Part shown: one piece after another, positions 1-8,916 of the stretch
Numbering within the stretch: the stretch's first letter is position 1
How the letters are laid out: the number at the start of each line of letters is the position of its first letter
Source of the DNA: Pelagerythrobacter marensis
GTDB lineage: Bacteria; Pseudomonadota; Alphaproteobacteria; Sphingomonadales; Sphingomonadaceae
Direction of reading: 5' to 3'
NCBI RefSeq assembly: GCF_036700095.1
Contig: NZ_CP144918.1
Location: 2,543,001-2,607,000 of the forward strand
DNA: 64,000 bases
Translations under genes and position numbers: made by a program
The notes under the pieces: generated by a model
Seen by the model: only the letters and a program-made list of their open reading frames with translations
What the model was told of the DNA's origin: nothing
Database searches by the model: none

Positions 1-264
1 GCGATCGGTGACCGGATGGAAAGCCACATCTTTGGGCAGGGTGCGAACGGTCTTGCCGCCCAGTTCGATCTCGACGATCGAATTCATGAAGTGTCCGGTG
101 CCGAGCTGCTTGACCAGCAGACGTTCCTCGACGTGGATCGGGGTGGGGGCTTCCTTGCCGCCGTAGATGACGGCGGGAACACGGCCTTCACGACGCAGTG
201 CACGGGAGGCTCCCTTGCCAGCCCGATCGCGCGTCTCGGCCGGCAGGGTCAGAGCGTCGCTCAT
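1..264 (-). CDS. rplY: 50S ribosomal protein L25 (Ctc-type), partial
   Basis: N-terminal 88 residues of the 5S-rRNA-binding L25/Ctc family; the C-terminus lies beyond the left edge. The protein begins [20 protein letters not shown] and continues with the family hallmark [13 protein letters not shown] followed by the beta-barrel that grips loop E of 5S rRNA. The ATG at 264 is preceded by a purine-rich AAAGG about 8 bases upstream. Long L25 forms carry an extra C-terminal domain that cannot be judged here. The gene points out of the window; the next gene to its right is transcribed in the same direction but is separated by about 120 bases. Confidence 0.9.
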   Translation of the reverse strand, partial: MSDALTLPAETRDRAGKGASRALRREGRVPAVIYGGKEAPTPIHVEERLLVKQLGTGHFMNSIVEIELGGKTVRTLPKDVAFHPVTDR

Positions 265-387
265 GTCGCTTACCTTTCGAAATGCATTTGAGTACAGAAC
301 TTCCGCCACGCCTCCAGGGATGACCATGGCCGGAAGCGCGCGCCTATAGCGGGCCCGGGCGGAAATGCAAGCGCGGCCTGCTGCAGG

Positions 388-1272
388 CTATTGAATACGG
401 CGGAGGGAATACCCGCGCTCGGCCAGCAGGGCAGCCAGGCCATCTTCCCCGGCGATATGCGCGGCGCCGACGGCCACGAAGGGACGCGGTGCGGCGGAAA
501 GCATTGCCCCGAGCCGTTCGGCCCAGGCGCGGTTGCGATCGCCGTGGAGGGCCGCGCGCAGTTCCGGGTCGGCGAGGATCGCGCTGGTCGCCGGATCGGC
601 GAGATGCGCGATTTCGCCGGAGTACCAGTTCGCCGCATGTCCGGCAGGCCGATCGCCCTGAACGGCAATGTCTGCGATCACCGAGGCCAGCAGGTCGCGC
701 TGCTCCGTTTCGGGCAAGGTGTCGAATATATCGAGTTGCGGCCCCATGCCCTCCAGCTCCACCACTCGTGCCGGGGGCATTTCGCGCAGCAGGGCGCGGT
801 CGACGCCGTTGGTCGCCTTCCCGCTCTTGGCATACTGCGCCAGCGTCAACGCCGCCGCCCAGGTCTCCATTCGGGACAGCGTGTCGGCAGGAACGGCATG
901 TTCGGCCAGCAGGTCGCGCAACACGCCGCGCAGTTCCCCCGGAACCCGGTGGGCGATCGGCGGCAGTCCCTCGGCATAGGCGCGATCGTCGAACGCGCGC
1001 CGCAACGCCTCCGCATCGTCGAGATCGCGGACTTCGACGACCAGCAGGTCTGCGCTCTCCAGCGCAGCGTCGAGGCGTTCGGTTCTCCATTCGACGCCAT
1101 CGGGCAGCGCATGGATCGTGCCGAACAGCCAACCTTCCACCCCGCCGCCAGGCGCGGAGATTTCGAACAGGGCGGGCGAAGCGGGCCCTGCAAACTCCGG
1201 GGGCGGATCGGACTTGCCGCAAGCCGTCAGAATCAGAAGTGCCAGAAGCGTAAGGGCTGTTCGCGAGATCAC
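388..1272 (-). CDS. TraB/GumN family lipoprotein
   Basis: 294-residue member of the TraB/GumN (PDGLE/Tiki-like) family, whose biochemical role in bacteria is poorly defined; eukaryotic Tiki relatives are metalloproteases. The N-terminus is a lipoprotein signal with hydrophobic stretch and lipobox LTAC (Cys about residue 16), so it is probably anchored to a membrane on the periplasmic side. The family block GWLFGTIHALPDG follows near residue 45, and a closing FVAVGAAHIAG block near residue 265. The start is a GTG at 1272; an upstream ATG in frame would run through the previous gene. That GTG overlaps the TGA of the neighbour as GTGA, so the two related genes are translationally coupled. Confidence 0.85.
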   Translation of the reverse strand: MISRTALTLLALLILTACGKSDPPPEFAGPASPALFEISAPGGGVEGWLFGTIHALPDGVEWRTERLDAALESADLLVVEVRDLDDAEALRRAFDDRAYAEGLPPIAHRVPGELRGVLRDLLAEHAVPADTLSRMETWAAALTLAQYAKSGKATNGVDRALLREMPPARVVELEGMGPQLDIFDTLPETEQRDLLASVIADIAVQGDRPAGHAANWYSGEIAHLADPATSAILADPELRAALHGDRNRAWAERLGAMLSAAPRPFVAVGAAHIAGEDGLAALLAERGYSLRRIQ

Positions 1273-2198
1273 TGAACGCGCGCTGTTTCGATTCCCAGTT
1301 CGGCCAGCTTGTCCTGCACGCTCTGATTCCCGGCCAGGTGCCCGGCTCCCACAGCGACGAACACGGTGCCCGGCGTATCGAGCCGCTCTTCGATCCAGCG
1401 CGCCCAGTTGGCATTGCGCCTGTAGAGCAGCCGTTCGGCCAGCTCCGGATCGCTCATGCTCTCGTTGATAAGCCGGGCGAGTTCCTCGGCGTCGCCTTCG
1501 GCCCATTTGGCAACCATCAGATCGAGCATGGCCTTGATATCGTCGATACCCTCGACCGTCTCCATCAGGAAACGGATCTGCGTTTCGATCGGCAGCCCGT
1601 CGAAAATCGCAAGCTGTTCCTCGATCGTTTCCAGAGCGCCGCGCGCGATGCCTTCGGTTCGCGCCTGATCGAGCACGGTCTCGACCCCCGCATCGGGGCT
1701 ATAGCCTTGCTGAAGCAGCGGCAGCATCGCCAGCATCATCGCGCCGTACCACGGCTCGAACCGGTCGAAGGCCGCCGGCGGCAGCCCGAGCCGGCCCAGC
1801 GCGGCTTCGTAGCTGGTGCGCTGTTCCTCGTTCAGCAGCCCGCGCAGGGTTTGATCGGCAGGAAGCATTCCAATCGAACTTATCAGGGCCTGCATCGCCT
1901 CTGCCGTTTCGGGTGTCATTTCGATCTCGGTAACCAGCAGTTCCGACCCGTCCAGCGCTTCGGCCACCGGCCCGTGATACCACTCGATCCCGGCCGGCAG
2001 CGCGTGGACGGTGCCGAACAGCCAGATTGTCGTGTCCTCGTCGGCGACTTTCCAAAGCGCCGGGGTCGCCGGCGTCGTGGCGGTTTCGACAACTTCGGTT
2101 GCAGGCGCCGCTGCACGCTTTTCGGCGAGGACAGGTGCGGTGAATGCCAGGGCAACGGCCGAGCCGGCAGCGGCAAGTCGGGAAAGGATGTCTGTCAT
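1269..2198 (-). CDS. TraB/GumN family protein, tandem paralogue
   Basis: About 309 residues, same family as the adjacent downstream gene. A signal peptide (MTDILSRLAAAGSAVALAF then APVLA) predicts export but there is no lipobox, so this copy is probably soluble or membrane-associated in the periplasm. The conserved blocks are IWLFGTVHALPAG near residue 55 and FVAVGAGHLAG near residue 283. The start at 2198 was chosen over longer in-frame options because it gives a clean signal peptide and has an AGGGA ribosome site 7 bases upstream. It lies first in a two-gene operon with its paralogue, suggesting an old tandem duplication with one lipidated and one secreted product. Confidence 0.85.
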   Translation of the reverse strand: MTDILSRLAAAGSAVALAFTAPVLAEKRAAAPATEVVETATTPATPALWKVADEDTTIWLFGTVHALPAGIEWYHGPVAEALDGSELLVTEIEMTPETAEAMQALISSIGMLPADQTLRGLLNEEQRTSYEAALGRLGLPPAAFDRFEPWYGAMMLAMLPLLQQGYSPDAGVETVLDQARTEGIARGALETIEEQLAIFDGLPIETQIRFLMETVEGIDDIKAMLDLMVAKWAEGDAEELARLINESMSDPELAERLLYRRNANWARWIEERLDTPGTVFVAVGAGHLAGNQSVQDKLAELGIETARVQ

Positions 2199-2342
2199 GC
2201 GATGTCCCTGGCGCCCGATCCCTTGCCGGACGGTTAACCGATTGCGGGGCAGCCTGCGCACCTGTCAAGAACGCCCGCGACCACGGGCCGCGGCGCGCAG
2301 CACCATTGACCGATTTTTTCGCTTCCGCCATGGCCCGGGCCG

Positions 2343-3242
2343 ATGGACCGGAACCCGAAGAACAGCTTCCAGGACATGATCCTCGCGCTCCACGATTTCT
2401 GGAGCGTGCGAGGCTGCCTGATCCTCCAGCCTTACGACATGCGTATGGGTGCGGGCACGTTCCACACCGCAACCACATTGCGCGCGCTCGGGCCCGAACC
2501 CTGGAACGCCGCCTTCGTCCAGCCAAGCCGCCGCCCGACCGACGGCCGTTATGGCGAGAACCCGAACCGGCTTCAGCACTATTACCAGTACCAGGTCATC
2601 CTGAAGCCGAGCCCGCCCGACATTCAGGAACTCTATCTGAAGAGCCTGGAAGCGATCGGCATCGATCCGCTGAAGCACGATATCCGTTTCGTGGAAGACG
2701 ACTGGGAAAGTCCCACCCTGGGCGCCTGGGGGCTCGGCTGGGAGGTCTGGTGCGACGGGATGGAGGTGACCCAGTTCACCTATTTCCAGCAGATGGGCGG
2801 TTTCGACTGCAAGCCGGTTGCGGGCGAGCTGACGTACGGACTGGAACGCCTCGCCATGTATATCCAGGGTGTCGACAACGTTTACGATCTGGATTTCAAC
2901 GGCCAGGGCGTAAGCTACGGCGACGTGTTTCTCGAGAACGAGCGGCAGATGTCGAAGTGGAACTTCGAAGTAGCCGATACCGACGCGCTGTTCGACCTGT
3001 TCAACAAGGCGGAGGCGGAGTGCCGCAATGCGATCGAGAACGACGTGCCGATCGCGGCTTACGAACAGGCGGTGGAAGCCAGCCACCTTTTCAACCTTCT
3101 CCAGGCCCGCGGCGTGATCAGCGTGCAGGAACGCGCCAGCTATATGGGCCGCGTGCGCGATCTGGCGCGCGGAAGCTGCGAAAAATATGCCGCGTTGAAA
3201 GCGCCGGAATGGCAGGCAAAATATCCGGAGTGGTCGCTGTGA
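2343..3242 (+). CDS. glyQ: Glycine--tRNA ligase alpha subunit
   Basis: 299 residues, full length for the alpha chain of the bacterial alpha2beta2 glycyl-tRNA synthetase, which activates glycine with ATP and charges tRNA-Gly in the cytoplasm with the beta chain encoded next. The catalytic class II motifs are clear: [19 protein letters not shown] at the N-terminus, [20 protein letters not shown] (motif 2 region) near residue 60, and the ERLAMYIQ segment near residue 178. It is followed after about 80 bases by glyS, the usual operon order. The region in between contains a tiny overlapping reading frame described separately. Confidence 0.98.
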   Translation: MDRNPKNSFQDMILALHDFWSVRGCLILQPYDMRMGAGTFHTATTLRALGPEPWNAAFVQPSRRPTDGRYGENPNRLQHYYQYQVILKPSPPDIQELYLKSLEAIGIDPLKHDIRFVEDDWESPTLGAWGLGWEVWCDGMEVTQFTYFQQMGGFDCKPVAGELTYGLERLAMYIQGVDNVYDLDFNGQGVSYGDVFLENERQMSKWNFEVADTDALFDLFNKAEAECRNAIENDVPIAAYEQAVEASHLFNLLQARGVISVQERASYMGRVRDLARGSCEKYAALKAPEWQAKYPEWSL

Positions 3243-3328
3243 TGGCGTTTCTGTCGGACCCCGTCACATTCGCGGTGGCGCACATCCGGCCTCGTGTCGA
3301 AACGATGGCGGAGGCGGCGCATGCCTGA
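3242..3328 (+). CDS. Possible 28-residue leader/bridge ORF between glyQ and glyS
   Basis: A short frame whose ATG overlaps the glyQ stop (TGATG) and whose stop overlaps the first codons of glyS. It would encode [20 protein letters not shown] plus eight residues. The stop-start coupling at both ends suggests it could pass ribosomes from glyQ to glyS, but glyS has its own GGAGG site, and no family is recognised. It could equally be chance in a short spacer. Confidence 0.25.
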   Translation: MAFLSDPVTFAVAHIRPRVETMAEAAHA

Positions 3329-5429
3329 TTTCCTCCTCGAACTTCGTTCCGAAGAAATTCCCGCCCGGATGCAGGCAGGTGCGCGGGCCGAACTGGAGAA
3401 GCTGTTCCGCCGCGAGATAGGGGCGGCGGGAATCGTCCCGGGCGAAATCACGGTGTGGTCCACCCCGCGCCGCCTTGCACTGATTGCGCGCGACCTTCCC
3501 GAAGCGACAGAGCCGGTATCCGAAGAGGCCAAGGGGCCTCCCGAAGGCGCGCCGGACCAGGCCGTCGAAGGGTTCTGCCGCAAGAACGGCGTTACGCGCG
3601 ACGAACTGGAAGTGCGCGACGTAAAGGGGCGCCCGACTTATTTTGCCGTGAAGAGCGTTCCCGGCCGCGCCACGCGCGAACTGCTGGCGGAAGCGATCCC
3701 GGCGATCGTGCGCGACTTCTCGTGGCCCAAGTCCATGCGTTGGGGCGCTGCATCGCTGAGCACCGAATCGCCGCGCTGGGTGCGCCCGCTTTCGGGTATC
3801 GTGGCGATCCTGGGGGAGGATCTGGTCGAATGCGCGGTGGGCGACGTTCGCTCCGGCTATGCGACGCGGGGCCATCGCTTCCATTGTCCGGGCGAGATCA
3901 CGATCGGCAGCGTCGCCGACTATGCCGACAAGCTGCGCGCGTGTCATGTGATCGTCGATCACGAGGAAAGGCAGAACCTGATCCGCGAAGGCGCACGCAA
4001 GGCCGCTGCCGACGCGGGGTTGACGCTGGTCGAAGACGAAGGGCTGGTGATCGAGAATGCCGGGCTGACCGAATGGCCTGTGCCGCTGCTCGGCCGGTTC
4101 GACGAGGACTTCCTCGCGGTCCCGCCCGAGGTCATCCAACTCACCGCCCGCGTGAACCAGAAGTATTTCGTCTGCGAAAACGACAGCGGCGAACTCGCCA
4201 ACGCCTTCGTCTGCACTGCCAACATCGCCGCGGAAGACGGCGGCATGCGGGTGATCGACGGCAATCGCAAGGTGCTCGCCGCGCGCCTGTCCGACGCGCG
4301 GTTCTTCTGGGACGTGGACCGGAAGCAAACCCTTGCCGAACACGCCAAGGGGCTCGAGCGGATTACTTTCCACGAAAAGCTGGGCACCGTCGCCGACAAG
4401 GTCGAGCGCGTGGCGAAGCTGGCGCGCTGGCTGTGCGAAAACGGCATCGTCGAGGCCGACCCCGATCTGGCCGAACGGGCCGCGCGGCTTGCCAAGGCGG
4501 ACCTGGTAACCGAGATGGTTGGAGAGTTCCCTGAACTTCAGGGTCTTATGGGCGGATATTACGCTCGTGCCGAAGGTTTGCCCGGCGACGTCGCCGATGC
4601 CGTCCGCGATCACTACAAGCCGGTGGGGCAGGGCGACGAAGTGCCCTCGGCGCCGATAACCGTGGCCGTATCGCTCGCGGACAAGCTGGATACTCTTCGC
4701 AGCTTCTTCTCGATCGACGAAAAGCCGACCGGCTCGAAAGATCCGTTCGCGCTTCGCAGGGCGGCCCTCGGCGTGATCCGCCTGCTTACCGACAACGAAC
4801 TGCGCATGAGCGTGGGCACAGGCGACCTCCTCGAATTCTTCGCCGACCGCCTGAAGGTCCAGCAGCGCGAGGCAGGCGTCCGGCACGATCTGATCGATGC
4901 GGTCTTCGCGCTCGGGAACGAAGACGACCTCGTACGCCTTCTTGCTCGTGTGAGCGCTTTGCAGACCTTCATCGAAACCGAAGACGGGGCGAACCTCCTC
5001 GCCGCCTACAAGCGTGCCGCCAATATCCTGAAGAAGGAAGATTGGCACGGGATCGAGGGCGAAATCGCACAGACGGGGGAGGAAGACCCCCTGGCGATAG
5101 TCGACGATCCCGATCTGAAGGGCGTAATCGATGCCAAGATGTCCGAGCGACATGCGCGCGAGGCGGGTTATGCGCTGGAGCCTGCCGAGGCCGCGCTGGT
5201 CGACGCACTTGCCGAAGCCGAGCCGCGCGCGAAGCAGGCGGTTGCCGATGAGGATTTCGGTGCCGCCATGATGGCACTCGCGTCCCTGCGCGCGCCCATC
5301 GATCGCTTCTTCGATGAAGTGACGGTAAACGCAGATGAAGAAAACAAGCGCCACTTCCGGCTCGACCTGCTTGCACGCTTTCGCGCTGCGGTACACAACG
5401 TGGCGGATTTCTCTCGGATCGAGGGATAA
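3321..5429 (+). CDS. glyS: Glycine--tRNA ligase beta subunit
   Basis: 702 residues, normal for the beta chain of the heterotetrameric glycyl-tRNA synthetase, which supplies tRNA binding and an HD-like domain to the alpha chain. It begins MPDFLLELRSEEIPARMQ, the standard family start; an in-frame ATG nine codons earlier was rejected because GGAGG sits 7 bases before 3321 and homologues start with MPDFLLELR. Family segments STPRRLAL, PKSMRW, and the HD-domain part near FPELQGLMGGYYA are present. The C-terminal anticodon-binding-like region carries the RFFDEVTVNADEE motif near residue 670. Confidence 0.97.
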   Translation: MPDFLLELRSEEIPARMQAGARAELEKLFRREIGAAGIVPGEITVWSTPRRLALIARDLPEATEPVSEEAKGPPEGAPDQAVEGFCRKNGVTRDELEVRDVKGRPTYFAVKSVPGRATRELLAEAIPAIVRDFSWPKSMRWGAASLSTESPRWVRPLSGIVAILGEDLVECAVGDVRSGYATRGHRFHCPGEITIGSVADYADKLRACHVIVDHEERQNLIREGARKAAADAGLTLVEDEGLVIENAGLTEWPVPLLGRFDEDFLAVPPEVIQLTARVNQKYFVCENDSGELANAFVCTANIAAEDGGMRVIDGNRKVLAARLSDARFFWDVDRKQTLAEHAKGLERITFHEKLGTVADKVERVAKLARWLCENGIVEADPDLAERAARLAKADLVTEMVGEFPELQGLMGGYYARAEGLPGDVADAVRDHYKPVGQGDEVPSAPITVAVSLADKLDTLRSFFSIDEKPTGSKDPFALRRAALGVIRLLTDNELRMSVGTGDLLEFFADRLKVQQREAGVRHDLIDAVFALGNEDDLVRLLARVSALQTFIETEDGANLLAAYKRAANILKKEDWHGIEGEIAQTGEEDPLAIVDDPDLKGVIDAKMSERHAREAGYALEPAEAALVDALAEAEPRAKQAVADEDFGAAMMALASLRAPIDRFFDEVTVNADEENKRHFRLDLLARFRAAVHNVADFSRIEG

Positions 5430-5470
5430 CGGGCGCTCGGGCGCAATCCACCGGGATCAGTAGGAACAGA

Positions 5471-8134
5471 ATGGAACAGACGGTTTTCACCTTCGGCGGC
5501 GATTCTTCGCATACGAATGCTCGGCAGAAGGACAAGACCGTTACCGGCGGGAAAGGCGCCAATCTGGCGGAGATGGCCGCGATCGGTCTTCCGGTTCCGC
5601 CGGGCTTTACCATCGCGACCGACGAATGTGTCCGTTATCTGAAGGATGGCGGCGATTTCTCCAGCCAATTGCAAGACGATGTCGCCCAGGCGCTGAAGCA
5701 TATCGAAAAATCCGTTGGAAAGCGGTTCGGGGATGCAGTCGATCCGTTGCTCGTTTCGGTCCGCTCCGGTGCCCGCGTCTCGATGCCGGGGATGATGGAC
5801 ACCGTCCTGAACCTCGGTCTCAATGACGAGACGGTGGAAGGCCTTGCGACCGCTTCCGGCGACCCGCGCTTTGCCTGGGACAGCTACCGCCGCTTCATCC
5901 AGATGTATTCCGACGTGGTGCTCGGCCTCGATCATGGACTGTTCGAAGAAGCACTCGAAATCGCCAAGGAAGACAAAGGCTTCTACAACGATACGGAAAT
6001 GGAATGCGAAGACTGGCAGGCGCTGGTTGCGCAGTACAAGGCCATCGTTCGCGAGCAGCTCGGCGAGGATTTTCCGCAGGACGTGCATCATCAGCTCTGG
6101 GGCGCGATCCGCGCGGTCTTCGACAGCTGGGATTCGGAACGGGCCAAGGTCTATCGCAGGCTCAACGATATCCCGGGCGACTGGGGCACTGCGGTCAACG
6201 TCCAGGCGATGGTATTCGGCAATATGGGGGAAACCTCCGCCACCGGCGTCGCATTCACGCGCGACCCGGCGACGGGCGAGAAGGCTTACTACGGCGAATA
6301 CCTGATCAACGCCCAGGGCGAAGACGTCGTCGCCGGCATCCGCACCCCGCAATACCTCACGAAGGCCGCGCGCGAAGCGGCGGGCGCGAAGCCGCTCTCG
6401 ATGGAAGAGGCGATGCCTGACGCCTATGCCGAACTGGTGCAGGTATTCGAACTGCTCGAGCGGCATTATCGCGACATGCAGGATATCGAATTCACCGTGG
6501 AGCGCGGGAAGCTGTGGATGCTCCAGACGCGCAGCGGCAAGCGTACCGCAAAGGCCGCGCTCAAGCTGGCGGTGGATATGGTCGGGGAGGGGCTGATCGA
6601 CGAGAAGACCGCGATCCTGCGGGTCGATCCGATGGCGCTCGATCAGTTGCTGCACCCGACACTCGATCCGGATGCGCCGCGTGACGTCCTGACCACAGGA
6701 CTTCCCGCCTCGCCGGGGGCCGCATCCGGACGGATCGTGCTCGACGCCGACACGGCCGAACAGTGGTCGCATCGGGGGGAAAAGGTGATCCTGGTGCGGG
6801 TGGAAACCAGCCCGGAAGACATTCACGGAATGCACGCTGCCCAGGGCATTCTGACCGCTCGCGGCGGCATGACGTCACACGCGGCGGTCGTCGCGCGGGG
6901 GATGGGGCGGCCGTGCGTCTCAGGGGCGCCCGGCGTGTCGATCGATCTCAAGAACCGGACCCTGCGCATTGGCGAGCGCGAGTTGTCGGAAGGCGACACG
7001 CTCACGCTCGATGGGGGCAATGGACAGGTCATGGCCGGTCATGTGGCCACGATCGAACCGGAGCTGGCGGGCGATTTCGGCACCTTGATGGAATGGGCGG
7101 ACAAGCATCGGCGCATGAAAGTCCGCACCAATGCAGAGACTCCGGCCGATTGCCGCATGGCGCGCCAGTTCGGCGCCGAAGGGATCGGGCTGTGCCGCAC
7201 CGAACACATGTTCTTCGACGCAAGACGGATCAGGGCGGTGCGCGAGATGATCCTGGCCGACAGCGAGAAAGGCCGCCGGGCGGCGCTGGCCAAACTGCTG
7301 CCCGAACAGCGCGCCGACTTCCGCGAAATATTCGAGGTAATGGCGGGGCTGCCTTGCACGATCCGCCTGCTCGATCCGCCGCTACACGAATTTCTGCCGC
7401 ACGGCGATGCCGAGTTCGCCGAACTCGCCGATGCGACCGGGCTGGGTGTGGATCACCTCAAGCGGCGGGCGGGCGAGCTGCACGAATTCAACCCCATGCT
7501 CGGTCATCGGGGCTGCAGGCTCGGGATCACCTATCCCGAGATTTACGAGATGCAGGCCAGGGCCATCTTCGAGGCGGTCTGCGACGTTGCCGAAGCGAGC
7601 GGCGCGGCACCTTTGCCCGAGATCATGATTCCGCTGGTTGCGACGAAGCGCGAACTGGCCTTGCTGCGCGAGCTGATCGACCGGATCGCCGCCGAAGTCT
7701 TCGCGGAGAAGGGCCGCGAGGTCGCCTATCTGGTCGGGACGATGATCGAACTGCCCCGCGCCGCGCTGATGGCGGGAGAAATTGCCGAAGAAGCACGCTT
7801 TTTCTCCTTCGGAACCAATGATTTGACGCAGACGACTCTCGGCGTTTCGAGGGACGATTCGGCGCGCTTCCTGGCGCAATACGTGGATCGCGGCATTTTC
7901 GCGCGCGACCCCTTCGTCAGCCTCGATATCGACGGTGTCGGACAACTCGTCGAGATCGCGGCGAAGCGCGGTCGCGCAACGCGCGGCGACATCAAACTCG
8001 GCATCTGCGGCGAGCATGGCGGCGACCCGGCCAGCATCGCATTCTGCGAGCAGGTGGGGCTCGATTACGTCAGCGCTTCCCCCTACCGGGTGCCGATTGC
8101 CAGACTCGCGGCTGCCCAAGCGGCGCTGCGCTAA
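5471..8134 (+). CDS. ppdK: Pyruvate, phosphate dikinase
   Basis: 887 residues, the canonical size. The enzyme reversibly makes phosphoenolpyruvate, AMP and PPi from pyruvate, ATP and Pi, linking glycolysis and gluconeogenesis. The N-terminal ATP-grasp domain starts with GGKGANLAEMAAIGLPVPPG near residue 28; the swivelling phosphohistidine domain has GGMTSHAAVVARGMGRPCVS (His about residue 461); the C-terminal PEP-binding barrel has GTMIELPRAAL and the catalytic LGICGEHGGDP. The gene stands alone after glyS with a 41-base spacer and ends overlapping the convergent methyltransferase by 4 bases. Confidence 0.98.
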   Translation: MEQTVFTFGGDSSHTNARQKDKTVTGGKGANLAEMAAIGLPVPPGFTIATDECVRYLKDGGDFSSQLQDDVAQALKHIEKSVGKRFGDAVDPLLVSVRSGARVSMPGMMDTVLNLGLNDETVEGLATASGDPRFAWDSYRRFIQMYSDVVLGLDHGLFEEALEIAKEDKGFYNDTEMECEDWQALVAQYKAIVREQLGEDFPQDVHHQLWGAIRAVFDSWDSERAKVYRRLNDIPGDWGTAVNVQAMVFGNMGETSATGVAFTRDPATGEKAYYGEYLINAQGEDVVAGIRTPQYLTKAAREAAGAKPLSMEEAMPDAYAELVQVFELLERHYRDMQDIEFTVERGKLWMLQTRSGKRTAKAALKLAVDMVGEGLIDEKTAILRVDPMALDQLLHPTLDPDAPRDVLTTGLPASPGAASGRIVLDADTAEQWSHRGEKVILVRVETSPEDIHGMHAAQGILTARGGMTSHAAVVARGMGRPCVSGAPGVSIDLKNRTLRIGERELSEGDTLTLDGGNGQVMAGHVATIEPELAGDFGTLMEWADKHRRMKVRTNAETPADCRMARQFGAEGIGLCRTEHMFFDARRIRAVREMILADSEKGRRAALAKLLPEQRADFREIFEVMAGLPCTIRLLDPPLHEFLPHGDAEFAELADATGLGVDHLKRRAGELHEFNPMLGHRGCRLGITYPEIYEMQARAIFEAVCDVAEASGAAPLPEIMIPLVATKRELALLRELIDRIAAEVFAEKGREVAYLVGTMIELPRAALMAGEIAEEARFFSFGTNDLTQTTLGVSRDDSARFLAQYVDRGIFARDPFVSLDIDGVGQLVEIAAKRGRATRGDIKLGICGEHGGDPASIAFCEQVGLDYVSASPYRVPIARLAAAQAALR

Positions 8135-8886
8135 TCCTTCCATCCGGTCAGAACGACGATTTCGAAGGTTTCGGTCACGCGCCCTTCCGCGTCGGCTCCT
8201 TCGAGAAAGGACTCTCTCGCCCGTTGCAGCGCTTGGCGGCTGAGCGGCGGCGGTTGCACGGCGAGCACGTTGGTCAGCGCCTGGCTGCGTAGATCGTCGA
8301 CCAGCCGGTCGAACTGGCGATAGCTTGCCTTCAGCGGATAGCTGTCGGCCACCTGCCGGGCGAACCCGGCACGCTGCATCAGGGCGGAGCCTGCCTGTAT
8401 ATCGATCATCGGATGCATTCGTGCTGCCGGCCGGTCGGGTTCGGCCGCGAGCAAGGCTCTGCGCAGATTGGCCAGACTGCCTGCGCCGACAAAGGCGATC
8501 ATCGCGATGCCGCCAGGTGCCATGGCGTTGCGAGAGTGAATGAGCGCGCCCGGAACGTCGTTCACGGTATCGATATCCGCGAGGCTGGCGATGACGTCGA
8601 ACCGCCCGTCGATCGCCGCTTCCTCTTGCCCGTCGAGCGGCGTGATCTCCGTAACCGTGGCGCCAAGGCGCTCGAACATGGCCCGGGATAGGCCGGTGGG
8701 ATCGCCGCGGATCAACACCGATCCGGGGCGGACGTTCATGAAGTCCAGCCGGTCGTCGATGTCTTCCGCCAGCGAACGGTACAGAAAATCGGCCGCATCG
8801 CCGCGGCGTTGCCGGCCGATCGCGCGGCGCCAACGCGCCCGGCGGCGAGAATAGGAGAAGATTTTCGGGACACGGGGGGCATTCAT
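8131..8886 (-). CDS. SAM-dependent methyltransferase, BioC/NDUFAF5-like
   Basis: 251 residues. The Rossmann-type segments are SVLIRGDPTG (weak motif I), DVIASLADIDTVNDVPGAL (motif IV position) and PGGIAMIAFVGAGSL, which match the BioC-like/NDUFAF5-like branch of class I methyltransferases commonly found beside comF in alphaproteobacteria. Mitochondrial NDUFAF5 hydroxylates an arginine in a complex I subunit, so the bacterial substrate is uncertain. The usual motif I GxGxG is degenerate here, which raises the possibility of altered cofactor use. The start at 8886 was chosen because MNAPRVPKIFS resembles family N-termini and the divergent comF starts just beyond. Confidence 0.8.
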   Translation of the reverse strand: MNAPRVPKIFSYSRRRARWRRAIGRQRRGDAADFLYRSLAEDIDDRLDFMNVRPGSVLIRGDPTGLSRAMFERLGATVTEITPLDGQEEAAIDGRFDVIASLADIDTVNDVPGALIHSRNAMAPGGIAMIAFVGAGSLANLRRALLAAEPDRPAARMHPMIDIQAGSALMQRAGFARQVADSYPLKASYRQFDRLVDDLRSQALTNVLAVQPPPLSRQALQRARESFLEGADAEGRVTETFEIVVLTGWKD

Positions 8887-8916
8887 GCGGCGGCCTCTGC
8901 CGGGCTTGCATTCGCC

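Noticed and set aside
3264-5396. A 710-codon frame on the minus strand opposite glyS
   Set aside because: It mirrors the whole of glyS and its translation shows no domain; long antisense frames are expected in GC-rich DNA.
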